A stretch of 64,000 bases of DNA from Opeltia flavorubescens (Eukaryota > Ascomycota > Lecanoromycetes > Teloschistales > Teloschistaceae), in contig KE546966.1 of the NCBI GenBank assembly GCA_000442125.1, forward strand, positions 1,785,471-1,849,470, written 5' to 3'. This document shows, one piece after another, positions 45,878 through 57,329 of this stretch; positions within the stretch are counted from its first letter, which is position 1; each line of letters starts with the position of its first letter. Position numbers and translations under genes: made by a program. Below the pieces are notes generated by a model, which did no database searches, was not told the origin of the DNA, and saw only the letters and a list, made by a program, of their open reading frames with translations.

Positions 45878-48321
45878 CGCGGAGAATCACAGAAAATAAA
45901 GTCAAGATGGGTATAGGACCGTTGATCAGATGAGATTTACCCAAGCAGAAAATTGTGGAGACAGTGCGGCAATCAAGAGGATCGTGGTTTAGAGTGAGAA
46001 GAGGTGATTTTTTGCAAGAAAAGGTGGCAAGGATTACAGTCTGCGAAAACGCACAGCTTGTCAATTAATTGAGAGTGGATTGAAGAAGGTCAGTTTGAAC
46101 AAAGCTTGTTCAACTACCAGCTCCCCACCTGATTCTCTATTTCATCGCATATATCTCCGCTGCCCCGCAATGCCATAAATCCTCGGCCCGGTTATACCCG
46201 GCGTCACCGCAGAGGAATCATGTCAATTCATTTGGGTTGCTTCTGGAGATCTTGAGTAGTTCTTTCTCAATAGATTGCAGCCAGTTGATATGTCAGGTTC
46301 GTTGGATATGATGAGGACGGGAAGGAAAGTGGCAGTAGCGTAATTTGAAATGGTTGCAACTCGGATCACGTGCCATCTGATCTTGGCTAGATCTAAGCCG
46401 CACAATCTTCGATGTTTTTTTCCAAGCTCCAATTCTTCCTTACACACAAAGCAGTTTCTCAAATTTAAATCATCCTTCCGATCATCCATTGACTTATAGA
46501 TGGTAATGGAGCCTATGATCCGGAATTCAAAGCGAGGATTGATTAATGTCGAGAGCAACGTATGAACGCTCATCTAGGTGGAGACACTTTGTTCTCGTCT
46601 TGAGCAAGTGGTGGGTACCATTTCCTTTTTTGCTTCCGCATCTCTCTCTTGTGATGAATTGTTCAAACCGCAAAACTAGAGTCTTTGACCTCAAAGGGAA
46701 TGAAACTCGATATGCAACACGTCAGTCTGACTCGTTCGAATTTCTGTCTCGTTGCTCTTATTAACAAGCTTATGGTCGACGCTGACAGTTATACAGACAG
46801 AGATCAATCGAGCACGATTAAGGTACCCCCTCAAACCTTTTGTCCCTGTCTTCCTCCCTATCGAATTCTCTGATGATCGAATCGTATAAAATACGCTGGA
46901 AATTACCGGCTGAGACCTCTAAGGTCGTCGACGAAACCAAATGGCTTGACTGAGCTTTCTACACCCCCAAACTTCGAATATATTACATGATTGTTCTTGC
47001 ATGATGGCGCTGATATTAAAAATGGCATAGATGCTCTCTCGGACGTTAAAGACGGCCCAAATGGCTCAAACCACGTCCTGGACTAAGCCGGTACGAATTT
47101 TTTTTTACATTCCTCCGATCTAGGGCTTATAAGATGAATGGCACTGGGCTCTGATAGCGGTCAAGACCGTTACGAGACGATATGCCCTATCGTGGCAGGC
47201 CTAGAAAACCTTGCCCACTGATCAAGTTCCGATTTCGGCAATGCGCGAATCTGTTGACAAATCTAACACCACGCTGACGTTTCGTTCCATCGTATTCAGC
47301 TATAGACTACTGCATGGTTCAATACCTCAAATTTACGACCGTTGCGAAGCGATCACGACCCAGCTCGAGTCGGCCATCCGTGATCAATACCCTAGACAGG
47401 TTTACTTGTGGGTTCGTACACTTTTTCTTGGTCTTCTTGCCTCTCTTATGATGAGTATTTAGATGACGAGTCTGATTCGGGTTACCGATGTAGACACAAC
47501 ATATTTTTTTACCATTCATGCAACTCTGATCACATCTTCTTACCTTCTCGTACTATTTCCGCTAGCAATTGCAAAGGACATGACTGAGTTAGTCGTAGGA
47601 CATGAAGAAAGTTCAAGCTCAGAAATCACAACACGGACAGCATTCAAGTACCAACCGTCGTGCTTTCTTCACAACCCCGTTTGGGATGAATCAAACGCAA
47701 ACTATCTTTCCCCAATGGTAAGTTAAGTCATTGTCTCACAATACCTTTAGTCCTTCAATGATGATTTCAAAATATCACAATGACAAGCATATGTCCAAGT
47801 TGGGATGACTTCCGGCAAAGACGAGAACGATGTCTCTGAATCTGCTAATTCCTAGCATCTTTATACGTACGAGGTCTACAAGTCAATTCACTGACATCAA
47901 CCTTCAGCCTTTTTGCGGATGCCCAAGCCGCTCCCAGACGACCTCCCCACCGCTGTCAAAAGGGACGCAAGATCAATGTCAGTCCACATTTTTACTATTT
48001 TTGTGCAAATATTTTACCCATTTTCAATGATGATCAAACATAACAATCTCACGACGGTCGGCATAGCTGCAATGTAGCATTGATGAGATTGGCTCTTGAC
48101 CGGGCCGTTGTATCTGATTCACTTCGTGGAATTTTCTGCAAACTTCTGTCTTCATCTTATTGGCTCAAGAATCTTCCATTATTACGTCATACTTACGTGC
48201 ATCAAGGACAAATCAGAACATACATAAAATTCCATCTACCCTCTTCACACTCACACAATCATCCACCGAAAATTGGTATCCACTACCGAGTGCACAATCG
48301 ATAGCAATTACAAACAGCGTC
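45878..48321. other. Gene-poor region upstream of FBP1, with an uncertain spliced unit
   Basis: About 2.4 kb. The first 600 bases should hold the FBP1 promoter, including a CCGGTTATACCCGG element at 46189-46202. The 116-codon minus frame at 46223-46573 and several plus frames at 46546-46873 lack recognisable motifs. From 47239 an orphan gene with intron-like signals is possible (listed separately). Confidence 0.4.
47239..47717 (+). CDS. Possible orphan gene, model uncertain
   Basis: Not recognised. An ATG frame at 47239 runs to a GTTCGT..TTTAG segment (47412-47462, 51 bp) and, if that is an intron, continues in the same frame to a strong donor ATG|GTAAGT at 47717. The predicted product has a helix-like start (YRLLHGSIPQIYDRCEAITT), one hydrophobic segment (YLLVLFPLAIA) and a polar Ser/Glu stretch. 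The next acceptor is unclear: candidates near 47788 give different frames, so the 3' end is unknown. It could be a lineage-specific gene, a decayed one, or a non-coding transcript. Confidence 0.28.
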
Positions 48322-48627
48322 ATGTCCAACTCTACCACGTCTTACAGTAGTTATTCCTCTCAATCCTACTCTTCCTCAAGCAATGGCACTGGCCACTCTC
48401 ACAGCGAAGCCATCGTCTCCGACCCCTCGGGCACAACCATTCACCGCACCTCACAGGAATCCGGCCAACCTACCGTCTCTGAGACTACCAGACTCCCAGC
48501 AGGCGGCACTGCCGCAGTTGGAGGAGGCGCAGAGAGCGGGCGAAGGATCGAGGATGTCACCGATGCGGATAGGGAATATGAGGAGAGAATGGAAGATGAG
48601 TACGCCAAGCGGGAGGGTGGCGCTTGA
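48322..48627 (+). CDS. Small Ser-rich hydrophilic protein (101 aa)
   Basis: Not assigned to a known family. Single frame from MSNSTTSYSSYSSQSYSSSS, followed by a Gly/Thr-rich middle and an acidic, likely helical end (EDVTDADREYEERMEDEYAK). No signal peptide or membrane segment. The abrupt change from low complexity to a charged helix and a short pyrimidine/CA-rich leader upstream (48225-48320) favour a real gene. An in-frame ORF extension to 48160 looks like leader and uses a non-ATG or poor start. Confidence 0.55.
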   Translation: MSNSTTSYSSYSSQSYSSSSNGTGHSHSEAIVSDPSGTTIHRTSQESGQPTVSETTRLPAGGTAAVGGGAESGRRIEDVTDADREYEERMEDEYAKREGGA

Positions 48628-49404
48628 CTGCTACACATCAAGATGTCATGATGGTGGGGTTGCTTAGTGTGCGGAGCTTCTGTAGTGAAGGGTGGCGATG
48701 GAAAGTCCATGATTACTGGGTCTGAAGTTTTGATGGGCAACTACATCATGTGTACGATAATCCAGACTTGCACCTTAGCTTAGGATGGGTCATTGGGAAA
48801 GGCACAATTCTCCGTGCCAAAGACAATATGTCACAATGAATGGTCTTCACTCCCACAATACTCAGTGTATTCTTTCCCTTGATAGCTGTCTTTTGGTTTG
48901 CATCCAACCACTGTAGCCCAGTTCGATTACCAGTTAGAATTTTCCACGATAGTCGGCAACCTTGAACAGTGTAAGACTAATAAAGCACGACCATTCCTTA
49001 ATGGAGGAGATCTTCATATCAACTAGATTGAATGGGAGAACGACATCAAGATGTTGAGTATTTAATATTATCATTTGATTCAATTTCTGATATGCTCAGA
49101 TACTATGCTACATTTCCGAGCATATTTCTCCTCTTCTCTCTCCCTCTCAACCCCCAAGCATCTCTCGATCCAGCACCGCTGAAGATCCAATGCCACATCA
49201 TATCATCCACATTACAAAAACTCCATCCCTTCCTATGCAATAGTTGATATGTTTCCCTCCTTCAAAAACGCCGTGCAAATGCTCGCTTGCTAAAGATGGC
49301 TTCAAATCGCAAATAAAAAACATCCCCACAGCACAGAAATGTCGCGCACGCTACATTCTGTCTCATTTCTCTCGTCATCAATCATCGTCATAATCGTATC
49401 AAAA
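48628..49404. other. Intergenic, convergent 3' ends
   Basis: Between the Ser-rich gene (+) and the PCL-type cyclin (-). Pyrimidine-rich at 49120-49210 and A-rich at 49310-49320. No gene seen. Confidence 0.45.
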
Positions 49405-50628
49405 TTAGGCTCGGACGCGGTAATATCCCACACCACCCCGTGCGCTGTTCAGGAACCGGCTGAGGATGCTGCCTTCCCCGCCCATTGTTCTTGCTTTCTT
49501 CGCCGCTGGCTTCTCCATCCCGGTCTCTCCCATCATTCTCTGCATCTTCTCCGCGTAGCCAGGACTGCCGCTCGCTTGGGCAATGTATACCTGTTGGGCG
49601 TACGAGTCATCGGCGTAGGAACTCACGCTCGAAGCGGGAGTGCCACGCGAAGACGTGGTTGGCGGAGATGTGGATGAAGAGCGGGAAGACGGGCCACTGC
49701 TGTAGAGGAGGGCCGGAATCGCGTCAGCGGACGGAGGGGAGATGGAACGGTTGCGTTGGTGATGAGGGTGGCGGAGAGGCCGGCGAGCGGAGCGGACAGA
49801 GGAGGCGTCTGTTGTGAAGCGCTCCAAGTCAGAGAGGTAGGATTTTGTGCTGTAGGAGACTGCTGGGGAAGCGGTATAGGTTTGGGGCCCCAGAGAAGCG
49901 GAAAGATTAGGCATCGAAGGGGCGGAAGGTAGGACGGATCGGGGTTGGCTGTAATACAGACGTTGCTGGGCAAGGATGTCTGCTTCTCGGAGACGGGCGA
50001 GGCGATTGGATTCTGCAGCTGCGGCTTTCTGTTGCTGGTGGAGCCGGATGGGAGCAAGGAAAGGTTCAAGATGGTTGTAGAGATCTTCTGGGTTAATGCG
50101 AAGATCCCAGTCGAGGAGGAAGAGGAGCTGTTTCTCCATGAGATTGACTTCGGTGAGGGAAAAACCGAAGCCTTCGTAGCCCTTGACCGCAGTATAGCGC
50201 GCCCAGTGCTTGTTCTTTGGTGAAGAGTCATTTAGATTCTTGGCAGCTAGGATAAGGGAGGCGAGGAAAATGCGATGGACGGTACAACGCATGCCTTTGG
50301 CAACGGGAGGTAATCTTGACTGAAGGCGGGAGAGATAGATTAGAGAGCTCATGAGTGTCGGGACCTGGACATGGGACCGGTCGACCAGTGATTGGATGAA
50401 GACTTCCAGTGATGGGAGAGCGGGCTGCAGAGGTAACCTTGAGTCATCCTGGGGTGGTGTCGAAGGTGGAGTTGGAGGTAAATGCTTATTGGTATGGGTT
50501 TGTCCATGCTCGCAACGGATAACGGCAGAAGCCTTGTCCGCTAGATAGGACACCATTGATGGCGATACAGGAAGCATAATGAAGTGATCCAAGGCAGCCT
50601 GGTTCTGAGATGCTGTAACACTTGTCAT
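49405..50628 (-). CDS. Pho80/PCL-family cyclin (G1/S type)
   Basis: Cyclin partner for a Pho85/PhoA-type kinase. Single exon, 407 aa. The cyclin box (residues about 75-190) has [60 protein letters not shown] and [19 protein letters not shown], close to yeast Pcl1/Pcl2 and Aspergillus PclA. The C-terminal half is Ser/Pro/Gln-rich and disordered with several SP sites, likely phosphorylation and turnover signals. Its upstream region is exceptionally long and carries a cluster of GAGACAA boxes (see separate entry). Could also be called Pcl5-like; subfamily is uncertain. Confidence 0.88.
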   Translation of the reverse strand: MTSVTASQNQAALDHFIMLPVSPSMVSYLADKASAVIRCEHGQTHTNKHLPPTPPSTPPQDDSRLPLQPALPSLEVFIQSLVDRSHVQVPTLMSSLIYLSRLQSRLPPVAKGMRCTVHRIFLASLILAAKNLNDSSPKNKHWARYTAVKGYEGFGFSLTEVNLMEKQLLFLLDWDLRINPEDLYNHLEPFLAPIRLHQQQKAAAAESNRLARLREADILAQQRLYYSQPRSVLPSAPSMPNLSASLGPQTYTASPAVSYSTKSYLSDLERFTTDASSVRSARRPLRHPHHQRNRSISPPSADAIPALLYSSGPSSRSSSTSPPTTSSRGTPASSVSSYADDSYAQQVYIAQASGSPGYAEKMQRMMGETGMEKPAAKKARTMGGEGSILSRFLNSARGGVGYYRVRA

Positions 50629-53600
50629 GATGGCGACGTATGAGTGTGCTGAATGATATAGCTTGTAATGTGGACGATGGTGAGGTTGACGGTGCAGTAT
50701 TAAAATACTACGGCTGTTGGGCTCTGCGTCGAGTCTCTTGTGAGTTACTCTTTCTTATTAATGGATCTTCCAGTTAAAGATCGCTTAGTCCTTCGAGACA
50801 ATAGGGACAATTCGAGAACAATGTTGTCTCAATAGAACAATAGTCCGACCAGCGGAGGCTTTTCCTTGCAAAAAGAAAGAGTGTGAGCCGCGAAATGCAA
50901 TTGAGCAACAGAGACAATAGACAGAAGCGTCGAAGCGAATTGCGATCCGTCAGAAGTGTCTCGTTCTACTTGGGTAAGACCGAGGCGTAACTGGCGGTAG
51001 ATGTTGTCTCGGGCTTTGCCTAAATAGACAATTGATGTTCAGGGGACCGCTTGACCAGGCGGGAGACTTTAGTGTTTGTTGGTGGTACCCAGATTTCTTC
51101 GAGGCAAGGACAAGTAAAGCGATACACAGTCCGTGCTGATGGAGTCTGCCAATAGGATGATCGGTGCCGGATGCCCAGAATCTTCAATTATCCAACGTTC
51201 AGTCGTAGTAAGCCCCAAGCCAGTTGAGGGAGATGCGGCGCAAGAAAAGCAACGACAGAGACAATGACAAGCAGATCTAGTTAGTCAGAAGAAACGACGG
51301 AAGGGATGAAGCAAGCCGAGTGATGTTTCGAAGAGAAGGGCGGAAGAATTGATCTTTAATGTAAATGTGAAGGAGCGGAGAAGTGAAGATGAAGCACACG
51401 ATTAACCCCTGTGCATACGTCTCCGCTTTGGAGGTTTGAAGCAGAATGGCAAACGAAGAATCAGTGGCCTGTAGCTGTGGGTTAATTAAAGAGAGCTGCC
51501 TGGCGTCCAGAGGGGTCGAATGCTGGCCGACCCCTTCCTCAGCGGGTGACAGGTTGGAGGAATGGATATTCGTGGCTGCAGGAGGGAATTGCCCGCGATG
51601 ATTGGGCGCCGCAAACCCCTGACTCCTAGAGTCTCGGATTAGCGCGCGTTCTGATCGACCAGAGGCCAAATCATGGGCACAGACAAGAGGGAGTCAACTG
51701 TTTCGCGACGCGATCACTCCAAATAAGGAGTCGTGTTTCAGGCTTCCAGCCCAATCTCCAATGATAGCCTCCACGGCACACGATGCTTGCCTCCAAACAC
51801 TGAGACCAGCCTTATGAAGCACCCGTGTGCGGCGAAATGCGAGTCTGAATCTGATGATGCCAGTAGTGAAATCGCGTCAGGAGGTGGTCCGTGATGAAAG
51901 GTCAAGACGAGTTTCACACCGCAATAATGATGAATAGAATCCTTTTCGCGTTGATGCTGTGGAAGCCTCCCTTATTATGACCGTTACTCGTTACTCGTTC
52001 CACGATTCCACCTGGTGGGGGGGATGATGATTGGACGTGGACTCTCGTGGTCGTCTGACCCAGGTCGTGAGAACCTGTCTGATAACGTTGATCACCAAGC
52101 TAAGCAGCTGGATAACCAAGATCTTTGAGCCATGTCCAAGCTTGATAGGTGTATGTACAGCTGAGAGGATCACCTTTCGGAAAATGAAGGGCTGGCCCAG
52201 CAGCTTATAGCACTGCCAGAAGAACCATCGCTCCTGATGTGGGCACACGTACGAAAGGAGAGCATGGCTGATGAACCACTAATGATGGCTAAAATATCGG
52301 CGGTGTTATTGCCCAGTGGGCCAAGTACCAGTGGAGGCTATCGTCCGATGGCCTCTTCGGTGGGAGGATGATCCTCATTGCGGATGACCAACCAGTCAGC
52401 ATCGACCAGACTCGCTGACCGCCTGCTTCCTTTATCCCCCACTCCGGACGAACCGAGCTTTGGATGGGAGGTGGAAAGTCATCGGCTCTACCAGCTGTGT
52501 CAGGCAGTCACAAGGCCCTCGACGAGGATCTTTTGCGGAGGAACCCGAGATGCTGGGGACTAGGACAGCTGAAGAACCGAGGCTCTTCAGCCACACCTCC
52601 TTGATCTCTTCTAGATTTCCTCAGATGGCCAAGGCTCTAGTTGCCAAACCCATTCCGCACTGAGTAACAGCATGCACGACATGCCCCTTTTGACATGCGA
52701 CCTTCCGATAACCACCTGTGATCACGTCGTCGGCTTTGTGAATCAGCCGCCACCTACAACCTCGGAGCTCAAAGTGTTCACCCGAGCTGTTGATTAGTAT
52801 TGTAGATGGTTGCGGATAAGCTTTGTTCTACGAAACCTGGCCGAGCTGGGACTTTGGCTTGGGTATCGGGAGTTCGGGGCGTTGTGTTGTGAGGAGTTCA
52901 TCTGCAGCCCACGCCGAAGATCGACAATTTCGGAACGAGCAGAACGACACATCTCAACCAGTCGACGCCACCAGATCTGGATCCTGAGAATCTGGCCGCA
53001 AATGGAAAGCGCCAGAATCATTTCCCGATGTGGGTAGTGACGTTGAGTTATGAACGGGAAACAGCGAGTCAAGGCTAAGATTGCCCCATTACCCAGACAC
53101 CATTGCGCATCTTCACATGCCGTAGCAAATGGTTTGACCCTTCATAACTTGCTTGCTGCGCGTTGAGCTATTCCTACTCCTACTCCTACCTATACAGGAA
53201 GCGGCTCCGAAGCGCTGCTCTACGTACTCGGCGGCTGGTTCAAAAATACGCACACATTTAGATAGCCTGACAATCTTCAAACCTATAGTAGGTTTCGTAG
53301 CCTGCAAACATAATCCTCTTCAACATCAATCCACTGTGCCCGTTGCATATTGCATATCAAGTGGTGACACTTGTTTCTTACTCCCGGCGGTTTTTGCTCG
53401 GTAGGTTTGCATGATACTCGTGCCACTGCTGGACTTCTACGACACCTGTTTCATCCGTCCAAGCATCAGCTAGCGCTGGCTATTGACAACCTCGATTACC
53501 AACATGCCTGAGTGCCTGAATTGCAGACAACAAAAGATGCATCCGTTTACGCATCTGTGTTGTAGCTCAGATGAATTGAGGCGCTAGACTAGCAGGATCC

Positions 53601-54294
53601 TGACCCAACCTGTGCCTCTGCTGGCGCATACTGAATTTGTATCATCATTGGCCCTAGGCGACAACGCATAAACCTCAGTGGAACCGGGCATATTAATAGG
53701 ATACCCAGTGATTCGGAACAGAACGAAGGATATCGTTGACGGATAGTATCCCTGAACAAACCATATGGAAACAGTACCTAACTAATTTCTTTGAATTTTA
53801 TTCTATAAAATACTAATTTAGCCGACATCGCCGAACTGCTCTCCCACGATGGTCTTGGAAGAGAGAAAAGCGCTAGTATAAAGGTGCAATAGTCCTGGTC
53901 TTTCGATGCTGAATCGAAAATTCCAACTCGGTTTTATCGCTTGACTTGCCCCGACTGACCTCGGAAACAAGCGTACCCATGCTCGTTTACCCCGTTATCC
54001 ATAAGGCACAATGCGGGTGCCTTTTTAGGAGTTGGCGGTCAAATTAATGGTACGTCTCTCCTGCGGTCAACCACCTGCGAAGACGATGATGAGTTCCGGT
54101 GTAGCTATTCATAGAACCAACATTGTCCAAGCAATAGTCGTCAGGGCAGTGCAGAATGGGCGAAAAGACGCTCGATAGCGCTCGCCTGGTACCTTGATGC
54201 AGTACTAAGGCTATTATTTGATTCAGTTGAGCGATCTTGTGATAATCCAGGCTTGTAATGGCCAGACACCAGACAATTCATAGAGGTAAAACGA
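50629..54294. other. 3.7 kb gene-poor stretch between the cyclin and FMC1
   Basis: Largest gene-free interval in the window. Frames such as 51277-51669 (-), 51991-52248 (-), 52378-52563 (+) and 52794-53072 (-) show no domain, and no splice-joined product could be built. The part next to the cyclin holds the GAGACAA cluster. AT-rich at 53760-53830. It may be a long cyclin promoter and leader, contain a non-coding RNA, or be the remnant of an old insertion; none is proven. Confidence 0.45.
50795..51265. promoter_or_regulatory. Cluster of five GAGACAA boxes upstream of the cyclin gene
   Basis: GAGACAA occurs at 50795, 50911 and 51258 on the plus strand and as TTGTCTC at 50824 and 51004. Two 10-mers recur exactly: GAGACAATAG (50795, 50911) and ATGTTGTCTC (50821, 51001). 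Spacing is 29, 87, 93 and 254 bases. By chance about 0.06 copies of a given 7-mer are expected on both strands in 470 bp. The role as a binding site is inference. Confidence 0.45.
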
Positions 54295-54639
54295 TCATTT
54301 TTGCGCGAGAGGAGGCACGGAAGTCTCAGCGGGCATTTTGAATTCCTTCGGCAATATCATCCCAACTCTTCTCGCTGTCGCCCGCGTACGGTTTCCTTGT
54401 TTTGCCGTCAATCCTGGATTGTACCTCTCGAGCAAGGCCGTGTATTTTCTTTGAGCTTTGATGTATTGGAGCAGTTGGTCTCCGAGATCCAATTGCGACT
54501 GAGCATCGTCGGTTGGCTGGGCAGCGATCGTATCCCGGATACGTCGCTGTACATGTGAAGGAGCTACGAGTGGACGGCGTGGTAATTCGCGAAGTAATGC
54601 TCGATACAGTGAACGTATTTGTGCTGGAGATGGGGACAT
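54295..54639 (-). CDS. FMC1: Mitochondrial LYR-motif protein, ATP synthase assembly factor
   Basis: Complex I LYR-type small protein needed for F1-ATPase assembly at high temperature in yeast, probably with Atp12. 114 aa, single exon. The N-terminus has RSLYRALLRELPRRPL, the LYR motif followed by the characteristic LLRELP of Fmc1; then a charged helix with DLGDQLLQYIKAQRKYTALLERYNPG and a basic end (RATARRVGMILPKEF). Length and motif order match the family. Confidence 0.85.
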   Translation of the reverse strand: MSPSPAQIRSLYRALLRELPRRPLVAPSHVQRRIRDTIAAQPTDDAQSQLDLGDQLLQYIKAQRKYTALLERYNPGLTAKQGNRTRATARRVGMILPKEFKMPAETSVPPLAQK

Positions 54640-55078
54640 GATAGGATGGTGGATATAAAGAACGAATTTCAGGTTGTAAAAGACAACAGATGAGTATACA
54701 TATGGGTTGCTAGGAGGATTAATTATACGCCCATGGCTGCTTACATCTTAGTAGATGCTGATCTTGATGGAACATCATAATGTGACGAAAAAATACCATT
54801 CCATTGCAAATCCTACGCTAAGCGAGTAAAGTTTAGCGTCGCGCGTTAAGATCCCTACTTCGTTCTCCAAGCCATTCTCGACCTGGAGGATGCACTTTCT
54901 TCTACATTCGAAATACTATTGGGAAAAGCTTGAATCAGAGAAGCGGAGGCTTCAAGCTTCATTTCGACGGAACCTTAAAGCTCGTACGATATGTGTGTGC
55001 CAGGATCAGGCCCCAACAACTCAGCCCTATGGCGCTTAGATCAGTGAATTTCATGTACCGAAGTAAAGAAGGAAATGG
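54640..55078. other. Divergent promoter region, FMC1 / MRX8
   Basis: About 440 bp between two mitochondrial genes read outward. No gene seen; presumably a shared promoter. Confidence 0.5.
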
Positions 55079-56072
55079 ATGACTGATATGAAAGCTTCGC
55101 GTTGGTCTCCGGCAGCTCAAATAGCACGCGGACCACTTCCTTTGAGATGCCTATCCTCACGTTCTCTAGCTAGTTCTACAGACTCCGATCATGAGAACCT
55201 GCTGTCCTTCCATTGGGATACGGTTGCTCCGACTCCCAAGCAACGCCGTTTTGCCGAACAATTTTTCCTTCGCCAACAGCCCAAGATTCTTTACTCCTCC
55301 TCGACATTCCGCGATGTACATCGAGGCAATGTGCCAGAGGTCACATTCCTTGGGCGATCCAACGTCGGCAAATCGAGCCTCTTGAACAAATTGATGGGAA
55401 AGAATCTGTGTCATACCAGCCGAAATCCTGGTCGAACGAAGACTATGAACTTCTTCGCTGTTGGTGGTGAAGATGAGCAGGGAAATCCGGGTAGATTGAC
55501 GGTGTTGGATATGCCTGGATACGGTCATAAGAGTCGTGCCGAGTGGGGCCAGGAAATCATGAAGTATCTTGTTGGGAGGAAACAGTACGTATTGTCCGAA
55601 TAGCCTCATTCAAATCGAATGACTAATATCCAACAGGCTTACCCGAGCATTTGTGCTCGTCGATACTGTGCATGGCCTCAAGCGCTCAGACGAGGCCCTT
55701 CTCCAGGCACTGCGGGAGAATGCAATCTCTCATCAAGTTGTACTTTCCAAGGTCGATCGACTTTTATTCCCGGGCAGTCGAAAGCCATCCATACAACTTT
55801 TGAACCGTCACAAAATCGAGGTACGAAGGAGGGGCGAATCCATCAAAGCCCGTCTGGATGCTATGGACGTTGAAGGACCCAAGGCTCTGGGAGAAATTGT
55901 AGCTTGCAGTACAGCTGCTTCGCTTGAAAAAGGGAAATGTCTTGGTATCAACAATCTGAGATGGTCCATCCTTGCAGCGACCGGCCTCAACGAGGTGCGA
56001 AAGGATTCATTGGTGTATGAACCGAATACCACGCGTTCGCTGGCCCGAGGACCCCTTGCAGCCCATTTGTAA
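55079..56072 (+). CDS. MRX8: EngB/YihA-type mitochondrial GTPase
   Basis: TRAFAC-class GTPase related to bacterial EngB (ribosome assembly) and yeast Mrx8. Exons 55079-55584 and 55637-56072 (313 aa), with a 52 bp intron ending in CTAATATCCAACAG. A Ser/Arg-rich N-terminus suggests mitochondrial import. G motifs: G1 LGRSNVGKSSL, G2 NPGRTKT, G3 LDMPGYG, G4 LSKVD, and G5 in the CSTAAS area. Splicing joins GRKQ to LTRAFVLVDTVHG, the conserved strand before G4. The C-terminal 50 residues are unusual and low in conservation. Confidence 0.9.
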
Positions 56073-56510
56073 TATCTGCAACTCATCACGTTTGAGGTAT
56101 TCTATCCGACGATGGCCGCCATTCCAATTTTTTTGGTCCAGGGGCAACATAGCACCTGTCAATCTCCATCTGGTATGATCGTCAGCAGAAGCCGCTAGAT
56201 TCCGCTTTACTGCAACTTACGGTATATCGGTCTAGCGAGGCTTTTAATGGATCCATCTTGAACGGAATGACCGTGTATGGGCCTTCGGTAACATTCTCTG
56301 TGGTAGAAATTGCACTTACTTACCGCTCCTTCTGAGTTCCAGTGCCTTTATAAGCAATTTTCCGCGACACGGATGCCTAGCTGTTGGCTGGCTGAGGGCA
56401 ATTTCGGGCTTCCATTGCGTTTGGGCATAGTGGCAACATACCAAAATTGGTACTGGGTATTCTTACCCGTCCGTCCGTCCTGTCGCCTGCACGATTTTAG
56501 CACGAAGCAT
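56073..56510. other. Intergenic, convergent 3' ends
   Basis: Between MRX8 (+) and a 2EXR gene (-). No other feature recognised. Confidence 0.45.
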
Positions 56511-57329
56511 TCAAATCCATCCACGAGCCTTATCGCTCCATTGTGGGACTGTTCCTCTAGGAGTACACTTGTCCGATCCCACTTTGTAAGTGTCTGGGAC
56601 GGTTTCTTTCGGACGGGTCATAGCAGATGTGAACACAGTCGCACATTCGTCGCAAAGGTTGCCACTAACGCGAATAGTTTTCATTGCCCTTAGATCGTCG
56701 CCAAGAACGAATTTGAGATCGGGCCCAGTAAAGTGGATGAGTGAGCCGTCACAGTACCGAACGAAATAGTCTTGATCGAACCCAGACTCTGTCTCGTCGT
56801 ATTCAACATATATCTCGTCAAGGTGTGGCATCCTGCTGAGCTTATGTGCGAGTCCAAAGACGGTGAGCTCAACATCGAGCTCAAAGGCGGTAGCATCGCG
56901 GCGGCCGTACCAGGATCTGAAAACGGGACGCGCTCCTAATTCGGTTGAGAGGCCCGGCCCAGAATTGAGAATGAGTTTACAGCGCTGCAGTCTCGTCATA
57001 GAGGTGAAAAAGGAAAGCTCTCGGAGATTCAGATCGAAATTGTCGACCTTCCACTCAACGCTCAGAACCTTCCAAAGAATATGGGAGAATTCATGGTGGA
57101 TCTGATGGTTCAGGACAAAGAAGGCTGTGTTAAATGTTCGATCCGGCCAGAACTTCTCCTCCACGAGGATTTGAAACCAAGAGCGGTGTGGACATTGTTC
57201 AAGCCTTTGTGGTCTTGGAAGCTGAGGGCCGATGATATCTAGGTATATTTGGTTACGGATCTCGGCGCTTAATCTAAGGAATGGGAACGTCTTCTTATGA
57301 ATCGTCGGGGGTCGAGGCGCAATCTTCAT
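56511..57329 (-). CDS. 2EXR-domain protein
   Basis: Member of the fungal 2EXR group (F-box-like N-terminal motif; function unknown). Single exon, 272 aa. The motif FPFLRLSAEIRNQIYLDII sits at residues 15-33, followed by a block with FNTAFFVLNHQIHHEFSHIL and a mixed alpha/beta region (LQRCKLILNSGPG, HLDEIYVEYDETESG). No other domain. A second member lies 0.8 kb further right on the same strand. These genes are often numerous and fast-evolving in Pezizomycotina. Confidence 0.78.
   Translation of the reverse strand: MKIAPRPPTIHKKTFPFLRLSAEIRNQIYLDIIGPQLPRPQRLEQCPHRSWFQILVEEKFWPDRTFNTAFFVLNHQIHHEFSHILWKVLSVEWKVDNFDLNLRELSFFTSMTRLQRCKLILNSGPGLSTELGARPVFRSWYGRRDATAFELDVELTVFGLAHKLSRMPHLDEIYVEYDETESGFDQDYFVRYCDGSLIHFTGPDLKFVLGDDLRAMKTIRVSGNLCDECATVFTSAMTRPKETVPDTYKVGSDKCTPRGTVPQWSDKARGWI

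Noticed and set aside
46223-46573. 116-codon minus-strand ORF
   Set aside because: No recognised domain, odd composition, sits in the FBP1 promoter area.
49405-50628. Overlapping antisense frames in the cyclin gene
   Set aside because: Shadows of a Ser/Pro-rich coding sequence.
51277-51669. 130-codon minus-strand ORF
   Set aside because: No motif and no splice-joined extension; kept as part of the gene-poor stretch.
51990-52030. TTACTCG tandem pair and G-run
   Set aside because: Only two short copies; no transposon ends or duplication found.
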